Source: an archaeon
Lineage (GTDB): Archaea; Iainarchaeota; Iainarchaeia; CSSED10-239
Assembly (NCBI GenBank): GCA_029563035.1
Contig: JAKQTP010000138.1
Coordinates: 186,001-250,000 of the forward strand
DNA length: 64,000 bases
Reading direction: 5' to 3'
Part shown: piece after piece, positions 21,131-29,915 of the stretch
Layout: every line of letters begins with the position of its first letter
How positions within the stretch are numbered: position 1 is the first letter of the stretch
Position numbers and translations under genes: made by a program
The notes under the pieces: model-generated
Told to the model about the DNA's origin: nothing
Seen by the model: the letters and a program-made list of their open reading frames with translations, nothing else
Database searches by the model: none

Positions 21131-22093
21131 TTATTCAATTAATATTATTTGAGATAATAACGCTTCTAGCTGTATCCTGTCGTTTGCACCCTGCACTAGC
21201 CTGTAATTAAACTCAGCAATCTTGTCTATTATTTTTAGTTTTTTGTCAATTGGGATTTTATCTTCTGGATATGCGATTATTTTTTTATAGATGTGACTGA
21301 TTATGTCTTCTCCTGAAAGGCCATGATCAAACAACAATGTCTCTAATGTAGTTCGTGCTTTTAAAAAATCCTTTGAAAGACAAGCTTCAATTAAGTTTAG
21401 AATATCTTGTGGCTGAGCAGAGTTAGAAACAACATAGATATCTTTTTCTGTTATGTGGTCTGTTGTTGAAGCAGCAGTCTGCAAAAGATTAATCGCAGTT
21501 CTTAGATCTCCCTCGCACACTTCGTTAATTGCGATGATTGCCTCTTGGTCTATTTTTATTTTTTCTTCTTTAACAATATATTCTATTCGCTCTTTTATGT
21601 CTTCCTTTATTAGAGGCTTAAACTTAAATAATGCACATCTGCTTTGTATTGGCGGGATCAGTTTAGAAGAATAGTTTGCATTAAGAATAAACCTGACTGT
21701 GTTTGTGTATTTTTCCATTGTCCTTCTAAGAGCCTGCTGAGCTTCAGGAGTTAAAGCATCAGCTTCATCTAAAAATATAATCTTAAAACTTGAAGTTAAA
21801 GCAATGGTTCTTGCAAAATCTTTGATTGCTCCTCTAACTACTCCAATGCCTCTTTCATCACTAGCATTTAGCTCTAAAAAATCCTGAGAATATCCGTCTT
21901 TAAATAGCTCTTTAGCTAAGGCAATTGCACAACAGGTTTTGCCGACACCTGGTGGCCCAGCAAAAAGCATGTTAGGAATTGATTTGTTCTCCACATATTT
22001 CTTAAGCTTAGAAACAACATGTTTTTGGCCAGAGATATCATTAAGCCTCTGAGGCCTATACTTTTCTGTCCATGGTGCTGAATTCGTAATCAT
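21131..22093 (-). CDS. rfcS: Replication factor C small subunit (clamp loader)
   Basis: The 320-aa AAA+ protein shows RFC boxes in order: WTEKYRPQRLNDI near the start, Walker A GPPGVGKT, Walker B IIFLDEADALT, and the SRC arginine-finger motif in IQSRCALF, followed by the helical collar domain. With the large subunit it loads PCNA onto primed DNA. No rfcL or PCNA gene is in the window. It is the most upstream gene of the long minus-strand block; the next gene, only 13 bases away, is the pilus ATPase. The upstream 140 bases are a divergent promoter region. Confidence 0.95.
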   Translation of the reverse strand: MITNSAPWTEKYRPQRLNDISGQKHVVSKLKKYVENKSIPNMLFAGPPGVGKTCCAIALAKELFKDGYSQDFLELNASDERGIGVVRGAIKDFARTIALTSSFKIIFLDEADALTPEAQQALRRTMEKYTNTVRFILNANYSSKLIPPIQSRCALFKFKPLIKEDIKERIEYIVKEEKIKIDQEAIIAINEVCEGDLRTAINLLQTAASTTDHITEKDIYVVSNSAQPQDILNLIEACLSKDFLKARTTLETLLFDHGLSGEDIISHIYKKIIAYPEDKIPIDKKLKIIDKIAEFNYRLVQGANDRIQLEALLSQIILIE

Positions 22094-22233
22094 GATATTA
22101 TTCCATTAAATATTATATATTATTTAACTATTCTAATAGTCTAGCAACTTGTTTTTAAATATATTCTTTTAATTTTCTAAACTATTTAAAACTCTTTTGG
22201 GGCTTAGAATATTATATTAAAGAAAGTGATATT

Positions 22234-22620
22234 ATGAAAAAAGCCCTTAAAATAATTTTATTTTTCCTATTGTCCTATGTTTTAGCACAAGGATTATTTT
22301 ATTTTTTTGCAAAAGAGAATTTCTTTACAAGTCCAATGTATATACTTTTGCCAATTGTGGCATTCTTTGGATTATATCTTTTAACACCAGTTGTTGAAAA
22401 ATACACAAAATGGAACAAATGGACTCTTCTTGCTATTTTTGTTGCTATAAGCGTTTTGTGCTATATTTTGATAATTTACATCTTTGCTTATGAAATTTAT
22501 GTTGTATTAAATAATATGGCAATACCTAAAAATCTAGGAATCTGGAAGCAGTTAATTTCTTCTTCATTTTTGGGATTTATAGTTTCTGGCGCAATCGGGA
22601 TTATTGCTTCTGAAAAATAA
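22234..22620 (+). CDS. Small four-helix membrane protein of unknown function
   Basis: The 128-aa protein is almost entirely hydrophobic with four predicted helices: residues 5-25, 35-55, 68-92 and 108-125. I recognise no family. The ATG is preceded by GAAAGTGAT, a good match to the anti-Shine-Dalgarno complement, so translation is likely. It precedes the tRNA methylthiotransferase gene by one base and is probably co-transcribed with it. Confidence 0.6.
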   Translation: MKKALKIILFFLLSYVLAQGLFYFFAKENFFTSPMYILLPIVAFFGLYLLTPVVEKYTKWNKWTLLAIFVAISVLCYILIIYIFAYEIYVVLNNMAIPKNLGIWKQLISSSFLGFIVSGAIGIIASEK

Positions 22621-22621
22621 C

Positions 22622-23845
22622 ATGAAAACAATTTTTATAAAAACTTTTGGTTGCACCTTGAACCAAAGAGATAGCCAAGACATTGTTTCTGGAATATCAG
22701 AAAGCAAGGACGAGAAATCTGCAGACCTGGTTGTTATAAACACATGCGGAGTAAAAGAACAGACAGAAACGAAAATCTACAAGTATATTTCTGATAACCT
22801 AAAAACAATTAAAGACAAAGAAATTATAATTACCGGTTGTCTTGTTGATATTGATTCTAAGAAACTAAAAGAGCTTTTGCCAAAAGCAAAGATGTACGGG
22901 ATCAAGGACAAAGAAAAGCTATTAAAATATCTGGACAAATTTAGGAACAAAAAACAAGAAACAAAACACGAAATTACAAAAGCAATAATTATAGCAAACG
23001 GTTGCCTTGGCAACTGCGCTTATTGTGCAGTTAAATTTGCGAGAGGAAAACTAAAAAGCAAAAGTATTAAAAAAATAAAAGAAGAAATAGCAGAAGCTGT
23101 AAAAAACAACACAAAAGAAATACTCTTGACTGCTCAAGATACTGGTTGCTATGGCCTTGACATTAATACAAATATTTCTTGCCTTCTTAAAGAAATAATA
23201 AAAATGCCTGGTGAATTTAAGATACGGCTTGGTATGGGAAACCCCCAACATTTCAAAAAATATAAAAAAGAGATTTGTGAAATATTTAAATCTGAAAAAA
23301 TGTATAGCTTCTTGCATGTGCCAATACAAAGCGGTAGCGATTCTGTTCTTATGAAAATGAACAGATACTATACTAAGAAAGAATATCTGGACTTGATATC
23401 TTATTTTAGAAAGAACATAAAAGACCTGACACTAGCAACAGATGTTATTGTGGGTTTTCCTACAGAAACAGAGAAGGATTTTTTAGAAACAATTGAAATT
23501 ATCAAGAAATGCAAATTTGATGTGGTTAATATTTCTAGGTTTGGAAGAAGAAAAGGAATAGAAGCAAACAATTACAAAGATTTGAACGGAGGAATAAAAA
23601 AAGAAAGATCTAGAATTGTTACAAAACTTTGTGCAAATATCGCTCTTGAAAATAACAAAAAGCTTATTGGAAAAACACAAGAGATACTTTTAACAGAGAT
23701 TGGTAAAAACAAAACATTGATAGGAAGAACAAAAAGTTACAAGCAGGTAGTGGTGCCAAAAGAAAAACTCGTTCTTGGAAAAACACAAAAAGTAAAAATC
23801 ACTGTTGCAAAACAAGGATATCTTGAAGCTAAGCTTGTTTTTTAG
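22622..23845 (+). CDS. tRNA (t6A37) methylthiotransferase, MtaB/CDKAL1-like
   Basis: The protein of about 407 aa has the three-part MTTase layout: an N-terminal UPF0004 domain with three cysteines (FGCTLNQRDS, NTCGVK, TGCLVD) for one Fe-S cluster, a radical-SAM domain with CxxxCxxC in CLGNCAYC, and a C-terminal TRAM-like domain. Archaeal members convert t6A at tRNA position 37 to ms2t6A. I chose ATG 22622, where the family N-terminus KTFGCTLN begins. An upstream TTG at 22604 would overlap the previous gene. All catalytic cysteines are present. Confidence 0.88.
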   Translation: MKTIFIKTFGCTLNQRDSQDIVSGISESKDEKSADLVVINTCGVKEQTETKIYKYISDNLKTIKDKEIIITGCLVDIDSKKLKELLPKAKMYGIKDKEKLLKYLDKFRNKKQETKHEITKAIIIANGCLGNCAYCAVKFARGKLKSKSIKKIKEEIAEAVKNNTKEILLTAQDTGCYGLDINTNISCLLKEIIKMPGEFKIRLGMGNPQHFKKYKKEICEIFKSEKMYSFLHVPIQSGSDSVLMKMNRYYTKKEYLDLISYFRKNIKDLTLATDVIVGFPTETEKDFLETIEIIKKCKFDVVNISRFGRRKGIEANNYKDLNGGIKKERSRIVTKLCANIALENNKKLIGKTQEILLTEIGKNKTLIGRTKSYKQVVVPKEKLVLGKTQKVKITVAKQGYLEAKLVF

Positions 23846-23939
23846 CAAAGGTTAATTATTTAAAAAGAATTCTATTAATATATAATATAAACAAAGTAAT
23901 ATTTATTAAAAAATTAGAAAAATAAAATGGAGAATTAGT

Positions 23940-24653
23940 ATGAGTATGGATATTGCTGTTGCATTTAAAAAGTATGTAAAAAACATAAAAATTGTTTTTG
24001 CAACTAGCCTTTTGTTTATATTTACGATGTTTTTGGTTAATCCATTGTTTAGCCTATCAGGAGGAAGTATTAACCTTACTTATGAACTGTTAAATCAAGA
24101 TCCATTAATTATTATTTTAACACTTATTGCTTTTATTGCAATAATATTTGCATATACTCTTTTTCAAACAATCATTGTTTTTAAGATGGGAAGAGAGTAT
24201 GACTTTGATAATAAAAATTCTAGAGAAATAAAAAGACCGTTTATTGAACTTTTAAAATTTAATGTTTCTTTTTTCTTGCTTTTGTTTATAGCGTTGTGTA
24301 TTCTTTTTGATTTTGGGATTATAAACAACATATTTGTAAACATTATATTGTTTGTAATAACCTTGTTATTCTGGTTTATACCGCAAATTATTGTTATAGA
24401 AAAACAAAGTGCAGAATACTCTATTGTTTTAAATATAAATTATATAAAGAAAAAGCCAGTATATTTTGTTTATCTGTTTGTAACAGTTTTTATATTGACA
24501 CTTTTAACTTATATAATTGATGTTATCTTTGGAGTGTTTGCTGGACCAATCATTGCAACGGTTTTCTTTGTAATGTTTGTTATTCCATTTATTGAGATTT
24601 TAAAAACAGAAGTTTATCTTGGTAAATACGATTTATTAAAGCCATTCAAATAG
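23940..24653 (+). CDS. Multi-helix membrane protein of unknown function
   Basis: The 237-aa protein has about six predicted transmembrane helices, with an amphipathic start (AVAFKKYVKNIKIV) and conserved-looking FQTIIVFKMGREYDF between helices. The layout resembles uncharacterised archaeal membrane proteins of the DUF7847 kind, but I cannot confirm it. The start is well supported by GGAGA upstream. It ends ten bases before an Lrp-family regulator, so the two are likely co-transcribed. Confidence 0.6.
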   Translation: MSMDIAVAFKKYVKNIKIVFATSLLFIFTMFLVNPLFSLSGGSINLTYELLNQDPLIIILTLIAFIAIIFAYTLFQTIIVFKMGREYDFDNKNSREIKRPFIELLKFNVSFFLLLFIALCILFDFGIINNIFVNIILFVITLLFWFIPQIIVIEKQSAEYSIVLNINYIKKKPVYFVYLFVTVFILTLLTYIIDVIFGVFAGPIIATVFFVMFVIPFIEILKTEVYLGKYDLLKPFK

Positions 24654-24662
24654 AGATCAAAT

Positions 24663-25133
24663 ATGCAAGTAATAGATAAGATTGATAAATATATAATTGA
24701 GCAATTAGCTGTTAATGGGAGAGTATCTTTTGCAAATATCGCAAAGGAGATTAACCTAACAGATGTTGCTGTAAAGAAAAGACTAGACAGATTAACACAA
24801 AGGGGAATTATCAAATCTATTACTGCAGAGATTGATTATGAGATACTTGGATTTAACGAAAAGGCAGAAATATTAATCACGATTGACCCATCTAAACAAA
24901 ATGACATTATTAAAAAACTAAAAGAAATGGAAGATGTTAAAGAAGTCATAGAGGTTACTGGCGAATATAATGTTCTTGCTAGGGTTATGGCTCTTGATAA
25001 AGGAGATCTCAAGGCCTTGCTTGACAGCATCTTTAAGATTGACGGGATAACAAAAGCAAGCATTCTAACAATTTTAAAAGAACATAAAAACAGCAAGAAT
25101 CTTCCAAGAAAGATTTTACAAACTACTTTTTAG
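24663..25133 (+). CDS. Lrp/AsnC-family transcriptional regulator
   Basis: The 156-aa protein has an N-terminal winged helix (about residues 6-60; RVSFANIAKEINLTDVAVKKR is the recognition region). A C-terminal RAM domain (about 65-140) has the GEYNVLARV core strand. Archaeal Lrp proteins bind DNA as dimers or octamers and respond to amino acids. The target is unknown; autoregulation and control of the adjacent membrane protein or topoisomerase gene are possibilities. It ends six bases before topA. Confidence 0.85.
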   Translation: MQVIDKIDKYIIEQLAVNGRVSFANIAKEINLTDVAVKKRLDRLTQRGIIKSITAEIDYEILGFNEKAEILITIDPSKQNDIIKKLKEMEDVKEVIEVTGEYNVLARVMALDKGDLKALLDSIFKIDGITKASILTILKEHKNSKNLPRKILQTTF

Positions 25134-25139
25134 AATAAA

Positions 25140-27305
25140 ATGGACTTAATAATCTCAGAGAAGGCAATTGCAGGAAAAAGGATTGCAAGTATTCTCTCAA
25201 AAAATAATTTCACAACAACAGTGGAAAACGGGGTGCACTGCTTTTCATTTAATTCTAATGGCAAAGAGATGTTAGTCATACCACTTAGAGGGCACATCAA
25301 TACTGTTGATTTTGTTGGAGACAACAATTACTGGAATATCTACACTCTTGATCTTCTAGCAGACAAACAACTTACTTATCTGCAAGTTGAGAAAGGAATA
25401 ATTGCAAATTTAAAAAAGAAAAGAGAAAATCTACAAAACATTATTGTGGCAACAGATGCTGATCGTGAAGGAGAAGCGATTGGTGTAGAGGCTTACAATT
25501 ATGTTATTGAGAATAATAAAAACACAAAGTTACACAGGGCTTATTTTAGTGCTTTGACTGAAAAAGAAGTTACTGAGTCTTTTAAAAATTTGAGAAAGGT
25601 TGATTTTAATTATGCAGATTCTGTGTTTACTCGTCAAGAAGTTGATCTGTTGTGGGGGGTAATACTAACTAGATATCTTTCAGTAGTATCAAACAGAAAA
25701 GGCAAGCTTTTCATTTCTGCAGGCAGGGTACAAACTCCGTTACTAAACTTTATTGTAGAAAGAGAACTTGAAAGACAAAAATTTGTGCCTGAAAAATATA
25801 TTGAAATAATTGCGAATTTTGAGAAAACAAAAATCAAGTTTTCTGGAAACCATAAAGATGGCAAGTTTTTTGATATTGAGAAAGGAAAAAAAATATTTGA
25901 AAGTATCAAAAACGAAAAAAAGGGCGTTGTCAAAGCAGTTTCTAAAAAAGAAAAAACACTTAACAGGCCAGAACCGTTTAATACAACTAGCTTTCTTAGA
26001 GCAGCATCTTCTGTTTTTGGGATCAGCACTAATCAAGCAATGAATATTGCAGAATCACTTTATCAACAAGGGTTGATTAGCTACCCTAGAACAGACAATA
26101 CTGTTTATCCTGCAAGTGTAAATCTTAAAGAAATTGTAGAAATTGTTTTGCAAGATAAAGATTATAATGCAGTTGCTAAAGAAATATTATCTAAACCAAT
26201 ACACCCATCAAGAGGAGCAAAAGAAACAACAGACCACCCACCAATCTACCCTGTTGGTTATTCTAATAAACTATCTGGCGGGGAGAAAAAAATCTATGAC
26301 CTTATTGTTAGAAGATTTCTTGCTACTCTTTATAGAGATGCAAAGACGCAGAATATCTCTGCATTAATTGATATTAAAAAAGAGCCTTTTGTTGTTACTG
26401 GACAAACCATAATTGAGCCTGGTTGGAAGAAAATCTATCATTTTTCTAAACTTAACGAGACGATTTTGCCAGATCTTAAATCAGGGGATATCGTAGATGT
26501 TATTGATATTGTCCAGGAGAACAAAGAAACAACACCACCAAGTCGTTATACAGAAGCTGGCTTGATCAAACTAATGGAAGAACAAAACCTAGGAACTAAA
26601 TCTACAAGGCCAGTGATTATTAAAAAATTAAGAGACAGGGGATATATTCAAGGCACAAAAAGCATATCTGCCACTAACATCGCAATTGCTGTTTGTTCTG
26701 TTCTTAATAAACATTGTGAATTAATAACACAACCAAAATTAACAGCTAATATTGAAGATGAGATGGAACTAGTCGCTACTGGCAAAAAGAAAAAGCCAGA
26801 GGTTGTTGATGAGACTAGAGGGATATTAAAGAACATAATTAAAATTTTAATTGCAGAAAAAAACGACATATCTCAAGAACTTAGAGCAGCAACCAGAAAC
26901 GATTCAATTTTAGGGAAATGCACTATTTGTGGAAAAGATCTGATAATAAGAATTAGTAAAAATAACAAACAGTTTGCTGCATGTTCTGGATATCCTGCTT
27001 GTAGAAACACCTTTCCATTACCTCAGAAATATAAAGTTGAAGGAACAGGAAAGGTTTGCGAGGTGTGTGGTAACCCAGAGATCAAAATATTAACAAGGCG
27101 TGGTGGGATTGATGTTTGCTTAAATCACAAATGTGCAAAAAGAATTGAACAGCAGAAAGAATATGAGGCAAGGCTAAAAGAAAAGCAAGAAGCCAGAGAA
27201 GAGAAAGCAAAGGCCAAGGCAGAAAAAGAAAAACAAAAGAAAGAAATGGTTGCAAAGGCAAAAGCAGACAAACCAAAAACAAAGACAACTAAAAAGAAAA
27301 AATAA
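25140..27305 (+). CDS. topA: DNA topoisomerase I (type IA)
   Basis: The 721-aa enzyme has an N-terminal TOPRIM domain (ATDADREGEAIG), the type IA core with catalytic tyrosine Tyr315 in GLISYPRTDN, and two C-terminal zinc-binding modules (CTIC ... CSGYPAC; CEVC ... CLNHKC). A tail follows made almost only of Lys, Glu and Ala. It relaxes negatively supercoiled DNA through a transient single-strand break. The acidic DxDxE and the tyrosine region are intact. Convergent with the gene at 27307, only one base apart. Confidence 0.94.
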   Translation: MDLIISEKAIAGKRIASILSKNNFTTTVENGVHCFSFNSNGKEMLVIPLRGHINTVDFVGDNNYWNIYTLDLLADKQLTYLQVEKGIIANLKKKRENLQNIIVATDADREGEAIGVEAYNYVIENNKNTKLHRAYFSALTEKEVTESFKNLRKVDFNYADSVFTRQEVDLLWGVILTRYLSVVSNRKGKLFISAGRVQTPLLNFIVERELERQKFVPEKYIEIIANFEKTKIKFSGNHKDGKFFDIEKGKKIFESIKNEKKGVVKAVSKKEKTLNRPEPFNTTSFLRAASSVFGISTNQAMNIAESLYQQGLISYPRTDNTVYPASVNLKEIVEIVLQDKDYNAVAKEILSKPIHPSRGAKETTDHPPIYPVGYSNKLSGGEKKIYDLIVRRFLATLYRDAKTQNISALIDIKKEPFVVTGQTIIEPGWKKIYHFSKLNETILPDLKSGDIVDVIDIVQENKETTPPSRYTEAGLIKLMEEQNLGTKSTRPVIIKKLRDRGYIQGTKSISATNIAIAVCSVLNKHCELITQPKLTANIEDEMELVATGKKKKPEVVDETRGILKNIIKILIAEKNDISQELRAATRNDSILGKCTICGKDLIIRISKNNKQFAACSGYPACRNTFPLPQKYKVEGTGKVCEVCGNPEIKILTRRGGIDVCLNHKCAKRIEQQKEYEARLKEKQEAREEKAKAKAEKEKQKKEMVAKAKADKPKTKTTKKKK

Positions 27306-27306
27306 T

Positions 27307-28185
27307 TTAATTAACTGGTTGTATTTTTATTATTTGTTGGATTAATTGCTTTTTTCGTGCTTCAGGGATGTTAATTCTTCCATTCCTTATTCGCGAGATA
27401 ATCTCGGCTTTATAGCCATTTTTTACTGCATTAATAAATGCATTTTTGGCCATTGCACTAGTAGCTGGCAAATTACGTGAATCTAATAAGTCAATTGTTT
27501 TGGAACTGCAAACATTATCTATTATGCTATTTAATTGGCTTTCGTAATTTGTTCTGAGGGTTCTGTTTCTTAAAGCAGATTCAATTTCTGCCCTTGAAAA
27601 ATCTAATAACAACAATCTAAAGACAGGGTGATTTATATTTGTTGCAACGATGTGTCTTGCATCAACTCCTACTGCTGAAAGTTGTCTTTTTACCTCTCTG
27701 GCTTTTTCAGGGGACCTTTGGATTTCATTTAGTAAATAGCCATTATTTAAATATTTTTTAACAACATTTATTTTTGTTTCTGGAAATCTTTTACCTGCAT
27801 CTAATTTCTTAAATGTTCTTCTTACATCTTCAATCTTTGTACCACTTGTAAATCTAGAACCAGTTACTTCATTCATTGATCTAATGAAAGCAGAAATATT
27901 AATGTTTCTTTCTGGCTGATGACCTATAGTTCCTTTGGGGGTTTTTTGTGATTTTGGTTTTCTTAGTGTTCTCGCATCTATCAATCTATTTGGTTGTACT
28001 TTCACATCTGGGACTTTCACGCCTATTGGTTTCTTTCCTGGAGATTTCGCACCTTTTACTAATGATTTCGCCCCTACTAATCTTCTTGAGGTTTTCGTGA
28101 CCATTAATTTTCCTGGTGCTTTCAGGTTAATTAATCTTCTTGAAGCTTTCATCCCTATTGGTCTATATCTCATTGGTTTTGCCAT
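27307..28185 (-). CDS. Unknown protein with basic, repetitive N-terminal tail
   Basis: The 292-aa protein has a very basic N-terminal 95 residues built from short recurring pieces (RRLINLKAP, RRLVGAKS, KKPIGVKVP, NRLIDART), probably disordered. The rest (about 100-290) is predicted alpha-helical, with no recognised domain. The composition would suit nucleic-acid or membrane-surface binding, but this is inference only. The start has AAGGGGTAGAT upstream. It shares a divergent promoter region with the pilin-adhesin gene at 28369. Confidence 0.55.
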   Translation of the reverse strand: MAKPMRYRPIGMKASRRLINLKAPGKLMVTKTSRRLVGAKSLVKGAKSPGKKPIGVKVPDVKVQPNRLIDARTLRKPKSQKTPKGTIGHQPERNINISAFIRSMNEVTGSRFTSGTKIEDVRRTFKKLDAGKRFPETKINVVKKYLNNGYLLNEIQRSPEKAREVKRQLSAVGVDARHIVATNINHPVFRLLLLDFSRAEIESALRNRTLRTNYESQLNSIIDNVCSSKTIDLLDSRNLPATSAMAKNAFINAVKNGYKAEIISRIRNGRINIPEARKKQLIQQIIKIQPVN

Positions 28186-28368
28186 AAATAATCTACCCCT
28201 TATATTTTAAATAAAATAATAACATTTTAAAAAGCTTGTTATCAATTAAGATGGGATTTTTATTTTGCAGGAAGAGCAATTATAGATAAACAAAAACACT
28301 AAGAGATTGATTTGTTCTTATCTTTATAAAGATAGCATTTAAAATATATTCTATGTATATAAAATATT

Positions 28369-29853
28369 ATGAAAAAGAACACTCTAAAAAATAAAAATAA
28401 GAAAAAAGGGCAAGGCTCAATTGAAACATTGTTGTTGTTTGGTGGAGCAGTATTACTTGCAACAATTGTAATTGTCATAATTGTAGGGATAGGTTCTAGT
28501 TCTAAACAATCTACTGAAAAAAGCGCCAGCTCAGCAATAACCATGTCAAAGACTGTAATACCTGCTGTTCTTCATTCTGTTGCTTGTGTAAGTATAAATT
28601 GTGATGTTCTTTTTCAAAGTTTTAGTGATGGAAATAACGAATTAGTAATTGATGATGATATAGATAATAGAAAAGAAATTAAAAATAACAGAATTACGCT
28701 AGATAGCCAATTAGGTATAGGACCCCATTCTGCTTATATTCTTACCACCCTAGATGGCGGATCAGCAAAGTCAAATACATATAGATGGGATGTTTCTAGC
28801 ATGATCCCGCCACCTGGCACAGGACAAGTTGAAAAGCCTACTGCAACACCAAAAGGAGATACTTACTCAGAGCCACAAAGTGTAAATTTAAAAACGAATC
28901 CACAGGACGCTACAATCTATTACACTACTGATGGTAATAATCCAAACACCTCTTCAACAACCTACACTACTCCAATATCAATCACTCAAACAACAACTCT
29001 AAAAGCAATTGCTTGTAAAGCAGGCATGACAGATAGCGCCATACTTACTGAAATTTATACGATAACACCTCCAACACACATAAATTTGACTTTCAGACCA
29101 TCTGCTGGTTTTATAGAGGGTATAGGAGAACAAATAAAAATAATCACTGAACCTTCTACTGATGAAATCTGGTATACTCTTAATGGATCAAACCCTGAAA
29201 GAAATGGGAGGAATTCTACACTTTACGAAGACGACATTAGAATTGTGGAAAAATTTACAAGAATAAAAGCAATTGCATATGGCGATAGAATTAATAGCGG
29301 TGTGCAAAAAGCAGAATATACTGTTGTAGGACATGTTGCTGACCCGATTGCTGAGCCAACATCAGGGTTTGTTTCTAGAGATGCATCGTTGACTTTAAGC
29401 ACAACAACTCCAGAAGCAAGAATTTATTACACAACTGATGGAACCGATCCTGATGGGAGTAACTTTTATCAAACACCAATACCATTTAATGAGGTGTGTA
29501 CAGATCGATGTAATATTAAAGCAATTGCCATATTAGATAATAAAAGCCAAATTTCATCTTTTGATTATACTTTAAAAGACACAGAGGTAGCAACACCTAC
29601 TGCAGACCCTACAAATTTTAATTTTAGAGACCCTATAACCGTTACATTAAAAACAAACACAAGCAATGCTGTAATATATTACACCTTAGATGAAAGCACA
29701 CCTACAGATAGATCTACTATATATGATAGAGAGATAAAAATTACAGAAACAACAACAATAAAGGCAATTGCAATATTGGACGAGGTTAGCAGTGGCGTGC
29801 TAACCGTGACTTATGAAAGATCACTGTCTTCAAATTCTGAAGGAACACCATAA
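28369..29853 (+). CDS. Pilin-like protein fused to four chitobiase C-type (CHB_HEX_C) repeats
   Basis: The 494-aa protein begins with a Lys/Asn-rich leader and the class III motif KKGQGSIETLLL, then a hydrophobic helix (about residues 20-42) and a short pilin-like segment. From about residue 160 there are four tandem beta repeats of about 80 aa, each with the core xxIYYTTDGxxP ... TTLKAIA (repeat 2 is most diverged). This pattern matches chitobiase/hexosaminidase C-terminal (FN3-like) domains used in carbohydrate-linked surface proteins. It is probably an adhesive pilus subunit. It lies outside the main pilus cluster, so that peptidase would act in trans. Confidence 0.78.
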   Translation: MKKNTLKNKNKKKGQGSIETLLLFGGAVLLATIVIVIIVGIGSSSKQSTEKSASSAITMSKTVIPAVLHSVACVSINCDVLFQSFSDGNNELVIDDDIDNRKEIKNNRITLDSQLGIGPHSAYILTTLDGGSAKSNTYRWDVSSMIPPPGTGQVEKPTATPKGDTYSEPQSVNLKTNPQDATIYYTTDGNNPNTSSTTYTTPISITQTTTLKAIACKAGMTDSAILTEIYTITPPTHINLTFRPSAGFIEGIGEQIKIITEPSTDEIWYTLNGSNPERNGRNSTLYEDDIRIVEKFTRIKAIAYGDRINSGVQKAEYTVVGHVADPIAEPTSGFVSRDASLTLSTTTPEARIYYTTDGTDPDGSNFYQTPIPFNEVCTDRCNIKAIAILDNKSQISSFDYTLKDTEVATPTADPTNFNFRDPITVTLKTNTSNAVIYYTLDESTPTDRSTIYDREIKITETTTIKAIAILDEVSSGVLTVTYERSLSSNSEGTP

Positions 29854-29915
29854 TTTTCTTAAATAAATTGGTTGGGTTTTTAAACTATTTCTAATATAAT
29901 ATTATTTGTATAATT

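Noticed and set aside
28850..29830. Tandem repeats in the pilin-adhesin gene as a CRISPR-like or satellite array
   Set aside because: The repeats are protein-level domains of about 80 aa with diverged DNA; there are no short identical repeats with unique spacers.
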